A DNA stretch of 64,000 nucleotides from Sabethes cyaneus. Lineage: Eukaryota > Arthropoda > Insecta > Diptera > Culicidae. The notes beneath the pieces were generated by a model. That model saw nothing but the letters and a program-made list of their open reading frames with translations. It made no database searches and was not told the DNA's origin. This document shows, in pieces, positions 57,851 to 64,000 of the stretch. The stretch lies in the NCBI RefSeq assembly GCF_943734655.1, contig NC_071354.1:138680642-138744641 (forward strand), given 5' to 3'. A program made the translations under genes and the position numbers. Numbering within the stretch: position 1 is the first letter of the stretch; the number at the start of each line of letters is the position of its first letter.

Positions 57851-58872
57851 GCTCCGTCGATGGACACATGCGACGTGCAAGCGTATATCAGCTATGAGAA
57901 ATCGGATGCAATCGGCGCTACATTTTTTCCGTACATGAAGAATCCTTCTTCATTTTCGACTGAAACAGATATGGTTAAGAGGAAACCGAAAGTGGCTCAA
58001 AGATGGCTGGGTAAATGGCTACCATTCGAAGCATGTATTGTTTTGTGCCTTAAAAATGCATCTGTATTGGCAGAGTACGCTTTCGCCACGTAATCAGTGC
58101 TTCCAGCGCTGTTATAATTTCCTAAAACTTGTAATTCAATTTATCGATCTGCTATGTCTCAATAAACGCTCAGCAAAACATAATTGCTAATGGAAAATAA
58201 ATTTAATTGATCATATAGATCATTAAGTGTTCATAAAACGTATAATCTGGAATTAGTCAATAGATATTTGGTTGCGCACATATTTCGTTGAACTAGCGAT
58301 TTCCGGAAAAGCAGCAACACTGTATCAAACTTTCGTCACATCAATGAGCTTTTAAAGAGCTTTCAACTTTCGCCGCATCGATGAGCTTAGAGTGAAATAA
58401 ACAAACAAAACGCAAACGCAGGAATCAAAAACGCAATCCGATGCAAGCGGATTAATTAAACATCCTAGTGATCCTACGCATTATTCAGTTGCTGCTGTTA
58501 ATTTTGATTGAATCGGAATGCCTTGATAAAGAAAACAAACCCTTTTTCGCGATGTTTGTAGTCAGTGCGGTTGGCTGCGGATCAGCTGTTTATGTTTGCA
58601 AGCTCCGCTATTTGACATATAATACCAATACTGATACAATATTCAAATAAACGTTTAGGTTTTTGACGGACACATGAGATGTACAATACAGTGTTTGTTG
58701 TACTAACACAATAACGTTAGCCACTTTCGGTTCCGCCTTAATTGGGTTTGCTTTTCAGCTGTCGTGAGAATGTTGTTATTACCACAAAACTCTGTAAACA
58801 GCTCGTGGCCTCCAATGACGCGTTCATGGTACACGTTGTTTGTGTCAAGTGTGATACAAATGTTTTCTTGCT
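57851..58872. other. No gene recognised
   Basis: AT-rich. A 60-codon hydrophobic frame at 58468-58650 lacks an ATG start and is not supported. Confidence 0.45.
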
Positions 58873-59892
<1,020 letters not shown>

Positions 59893-59898
59893 ATGTTT

Positions 59899-59900
<2 letters not shown>

Positions 59901-59972
<72 letters not shown>

Positions 59973-59989
59973 GGTGTTGTTGGTGTTGG
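59901..59989. repeat. (GTT)n microsatellite
   Basis: About 24 GTT units ending in GGTGTTGTTGGTGTTGG variants, separated from the TAG tract by AATGTTTTT only. Confidence 0.98.
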
Positions 59990-60649
59990 AAAATATCCAT
60001 ATAATTACGTAAACTATTTGTCTTATCTTATGACACATTCCAGCGTGTCCCGTTACGACGATGACCCGACTTTAATTGACATTTTGCTCCCGCTAGCAAA
60101 AAATACGTTTGTTACTAAGTTATTAAACAAGGTTTAAATTATGCTGTTAAATTTACTTTCTAACGTAGTATTTAATTTTGATTTAGATCGTTAGGCCATT
60201 ATAAATATTTTATAAAGTTTTTGTCCTCCCGGTGTTGGGCCACTGAAGGGGGGCGAAAAAAACAAAGAGATTTTTTTAATCGAGCAAAAAAATATGCGTT
60301 TTACGCATTTTTCCTTAAAATTTAAAGTGAAAATCAAATCCATTCTTTCTTTTCACATACACGTTATTATTTTCCATGTAAAATCCTACAAAAACAATTT
60401 GCAATGGCATAATTCCTGCATTTGGAAACCATTTAACATAATCAAAACCGCACACTAATGTTTTCCTGTTACCTTACAAAAATTAAAGATTTTATTACCG
60501 ATCGTTTCACCACGTTGAAGGAATTTTACCTATTCAATCCCATTTTATCAACAGCGCATCTTTTCACTACACTTCCAACAAAACGTCCAACATGCGCATC
60601 CACACAGAATTAAATTATAACCGAACACTACAACTGCAGCGCACTTTTC
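59990..60649. other. No gene recognised
   Basis: AT-rich, with a GGGGGGC run near 60250 and no frame of interest. Confidence 0.5.
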
Positions 60650-61000
60650 CAACATAGGTATCCAATTCGCCTAGGTTTAATCGACTCGCCGTAAAGAATT
60701 TGCAATCTATTGAAACAATGGACTTGCGTCATTTTTTCTGGCACACTCCCCTAACACAGACATCAAATCGGACAAGGTTTAATCGCGAAATTTGTTGGCA
60801 CGAGAGGGCCTTGTCACTCTTTCTGGCACTGACTTCCTAAGCAAGGACATCAAAATGGTCTAGGTTTAATCGCGGTGTTAAGAAACCTTGTTGAGATGAG
60901 GAAGCTTTGTCACTTGTTTTGGCTTACTTTCCAAGCACAGATATCAAATTGGTATAGGTTTAGGTCATCGTAAAGAATCTTCCAGCCAATCACGAAGCGA
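60650..61000. repeat. Degenerate tandem repeat, unit ~90-100 bp
   Basis: AGGTTTAATCG or close variants recur near 60675, 60776, 60864 and 60955. Each is preceded by a CAGACATCAAATCGG-like block and followed by a TTGTCACT...CTGGCA-like block. Roughly four diverged units. Confidence 0.6.
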
Positions 61001-63540
61001 GGATTTCTAGTTGGATAATGCTTAATTATTTTCAATTTTTCAATAGTACGTACTTTGAAAATAATAGGCTCCATTATTGGTGTGGATGCGTAGAAGATTT
61101 TCCGATCGATTGGCGTAAAAATATTTAAAATTTATCTGGAAACCGCTAAGTTATTAGTGCTCAAAATCTTTCATTTTTCGTGATACTCGAATTTTTGATT
61201 TTTTTGGAATGACACCCTATCCCAAATCTTACCGTAAGACGTAGTCCTACGTCAAAAAATATTTAAATACCTATTGGTAAATGTTAATTCACTATTCCTG
61301 AATATTACAGGATAGATGTCTCTGAACATTTATTTTCAATACGACGTAGGGCCCGTGTCGAAACGCTAAACATAAAATTAACCTGAGTCAGTTAAAAAAT
61401 TACCTGTTCAAATGTATTTATTCAATTAAACACTCTCCTTTGACCTCGTAGCGTGATGGTTTGTAAAAGAGTGCACTTCCAGGTTACCCATGAAACCAGA
61501 AGCCGATTATTCATGCAACACTCATGCCGGTATGTTACGGCTACGTATGCAAAACTGCAAGAATAGCATGCAATTTGGCAGCGCTTTATTAATGCAATTC
61601 AACATATGTCTTTCAAGGCGAGCTGGTCGCCTAGTCGTTCGCTCGTGGTTTTTTTTTCTTCAAATCCGAGGCAAACGAAATGGTGAACTTTTCTGAAAAT
61701 GCACCAAACAAGTGCAGTAGACGCCCAGTGAGTGCTTTAGCAATTTGAACAAATATTAAGACAAATTAGATACATTGTGTATTGAAATGCTTGAAGGTGC
61801 ATACTTTATGTTTACTAAACTTGCATGTTTTGCATAGCCACTTGTTGAATTAGCTTGTTGCATTTCGTATTCTGAAAGCAGTGAAGTGAAAGAACATTAA
61901 AGAAGTTCATTTAAGAACCGTTCTTCACCAAAAGCTTCCCAAAGCAAATTTGGAAAGTAGCAAAGCATATGGTAATGTCAATAGGAATAGCCAAAACTAT
62001 GTCAAAGTCGACATATTGCATGTATTGATTTACGATACAGTGAGGAAAAAGAACCAGCTTTAGTGCGTGAACTTCATCCATATTAGTTTTTCAATTAATT
62101 CCGTGGGGTATATTATTAACAAGATAAGTCTGATATCCGAACACATGTTACTCATATCTTTGTACATCGCGCATTACTCCTTAAGGTTGGAGAGCAAATT
62201 AGTGTACAAATTAGATGCTTTCCGAAGGAAATCCACAACAAGTCTTGCCCGGAAGCACAAGCGCGAAGCGGCCCGTCTACTCCCAAGTATTAAGTAGTTC
62301 AAGTATGAAGAAATTGCAAGCCAGTGGAGAGTGACCGTTTCACGCATGCAAATTTCAATATCGAAGCAATTAGTCGAACATTAAACTGCACCAGAAACTA
62401 GACATATTTACTTCATGGCATAGGAAAGAAAATGCAAATCGGATGCGATGCATGAGTTCAGGTTGCATGGTTTGCTGGCTGGCTGTATCATATGTCTCAA
62501 GAGCAAGGTTAAGCGAACATGTTCCAGAAACAGCTAGCCACCGTGGCTTGCATGCAATAAAATTAAATCAATATCTTAAGATTGATCATGCGTGCAGCCT
62601 TTAACCGTTTCGATTCAATAAAATGAAAATATTTACATTAGAGATGTCTACAAAATTACCTTTCTCAGACAATAGAACGTTCAATCGCAAGGTTAGATGC
62701 AAATTCTAGCTAATCCGCGCTTAATTAGATAGCAATAATCTTGACGGAGTTCGATGACATCGGACCCAATTGTAACTGGATAGACAAAAACAAATTTAGA
62801 ATATTTTTATTCAACCTTTCAAACTGCATCAAAATTGTAGCGCAAACAAACATAAATAATATAATACCTACTAGGTTGACGTCATGATTAATATTTAAAA
62901 AAATGTAATTTAGTTTACATTGATTTTGGAATTTGTTAACATCTTCAAACTGCGCAGATTTTAAAAAATTAAATAAAAAATTAAAATCTGAAAATACCTT
63001 TTGAGTACCTAATTGTTCGTGTTTTTGTACGCCGGAAGTGCATTGGGTTAAAACACAACCGCGACAGTTTTAATGTTCTTTTTATATGGCAGTAAACAAT
63101 TCGTTAATTATTTTCAAAGTATTAATAAAATTGTTAACAACCACCAAGACCACTTAGGTCTGCAAGTATTTATTTTTTCCAGAAAAGTAAGCTTGTGAAC
63201 AAAGTCAAGTATCTTGTAAGTGTACAAATGTTTACCTCATTTATCTAAAATAACATACTTAGCATTTGGTCATGGTCAAATCATCCTCTGATCCACCCAA
63301 CAAAATGCGTTCAAACACATGCAGCTAAATGCACGATGATATTAAAAGCACATCTAAAACCAAACAGTGTTCTCAATGAGTTCATTGCGCAAAAATAAAT
63401 AATAAAAATCGTGCGTCACGCTTGGAACTATTTTATTGCATTTAATTGCGATTCTGTCCTTGATTTTCTATATTGTTCTGCTTTTCACTATGTATAATCA
63501 GGTTTTTCTACCCCAGTCAACATCAAAAAACTATTTTTCA
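61001..63540. other. No gene recognised (2.5 kb)
   Basis: AT-rich. Contains the second CGTAAGACGTAGTCCTACG at 61233-61251. Frames at 61490-61696 and 62067-62297 are unrecognised and unconvincing. Confidence 0.4.
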
Positions 63541-63830
63541 TGTCAGTTGCACTATCAGTTGATTGATCTTTCAGCTTTTCCCGTCAGTCGACAAACGGCG
63601 CTGCTGGCTCGGCTGGAAGGCGAATGCATTCGAGTCCACGTTGCAGCGAGGCGAGTTCCGTCGATGCATGTGCATCGCTATTTCGCATCGCAGGCTGGGC
63701 TGGGCTGCTGTATCGAAAATGCACTAGCCGTCTGCGAATGGCTACAAACTGTTCGCACCCGCATGCAAACTACAAAACACGCAACAGGTAACGCCACCAA
63801 CAACCAAGACATAAAGCATGCTCAATAACA
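63541..63830 (+). other. GC-richer patch, possible host exon or promoter
   Basis: Base composition rises sharply between about 63575 and 63790. CCGTCAGTCGAC at 63581 resembles an insect initiator (TCAGT), and a possible splice donor ACAG|GTAACG lies near 63786. A stop-free frame runs to 63828 but lacks a good ATG. No protein family is recognised. Weak candidate only. Confidence 0.25.
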
Positions 63831-64000
63831 ATAGATAAACACCCAACGATGCTCCATTCATAATGAGCTTACAATATGACGAACGTCTATATTGATTAGG
63901 ATCAAAGCTGTCCTAGCGATGTAATGCTTCAAGAATGAACTTCATGTTGTTAACTGGAACGGAAATAATCCCACGCAGAAAAATTCAGTTATTCTTACTT
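63831..64000. other. No gene recognised
   Basis: AT-rich end of the window. Confidence 0.5.

Noticed and set aside
58468..58650. Small hydrophobic protein of 60 codons
   Set aside because: Starts at GTG with no ATG, and there is no family or conservation evidence.
63436..63828. 130-codon open frame with a hydrophobic N-terminus
   Set aside because: Starts at TTG; only the later GC-rich part is of interest, and it is reported separately with low confidence.

Overview
The window looks like a transposon-dense intergenic or intronic piece of a mosquito-type (culicine dipteran) genome. It is AT-rich. I recognise no intact host gene, no RNA gene, no CRISPR array and no bacterial signal. The assignment rests on repeat content: many decayed RTE-type non-LTR retrotransposons (apurinic-type endonuclease plus reverse transcriptase, AAGT-type 3' tails), a mariner-like transposase remnant with D-37-E spacing (a class described from mosquitoes), tRNA-derived SINEs, Helitron-like elements and many MITEs. 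The species is not determined. This is inference from family knowledge, not a database result.

Layout. 1-5.6 kb: foldback elements, a GT microsatellite, and a ~2 kb element with 35-bp inverted ends that encloses a smaller MITE. 5.6-8.3 kb: a repeat with a second copy at 28.3-29.2 kb; comparing the copies shows three separate MITE insertions in the first. 9.4-12.4 kb: a SINE and three small reverse transcriptase fragments. 15-16.5 kb: a decayed, possibly DUF4806-like coding relic. 17.3-22.2 kb: an RTE copy split by a second retrotransposon, then a D37E mariner relic, another RTE 3' end and a 236-bp palindrome. 24.9-27.7 kb: an L2/CR1-like retrotransposon and a second D37E relic broken by a SINE. 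29.4-37.3 kb: three RTE relics, one carrying a 160-bp MITE with an 8-bp target duplication. 39.4-43.5 kb: a foldback element, a SINE, a TA-target MITE, and two Helitron-like units with internal arrays. 44.2-48.4 kb: RTE and Jockey/CR1-type relics plus a MITE. 51.5 kb: a SINE with a 16-bp target duplication. 53.1-57.9 kb: an RTE copy with a 13-bp target duplication nested in an older retrotransposon. 58.9-60.0 kb: a 1,020-bp TAG trinucleotide tract next to a GTT tract. 60-64 kb: a degenerate tandem repeat and mostly unique-looking AT-rich DNA, with a GC-richer patch near 63.6 kb.

No functional gene network can be proposed. Every coding-like region carries stops, frameshifts, truncations or internal deletions. 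The main content is the record of nested insertions, several with clear target site duplications, and a group of TA-target MITEs whose ends and interiors carry iterated GGGGTAA-like motifs. The long stretches called empty may contain distant exons or regulatory DNA that cannot be recognised from sequence alone.
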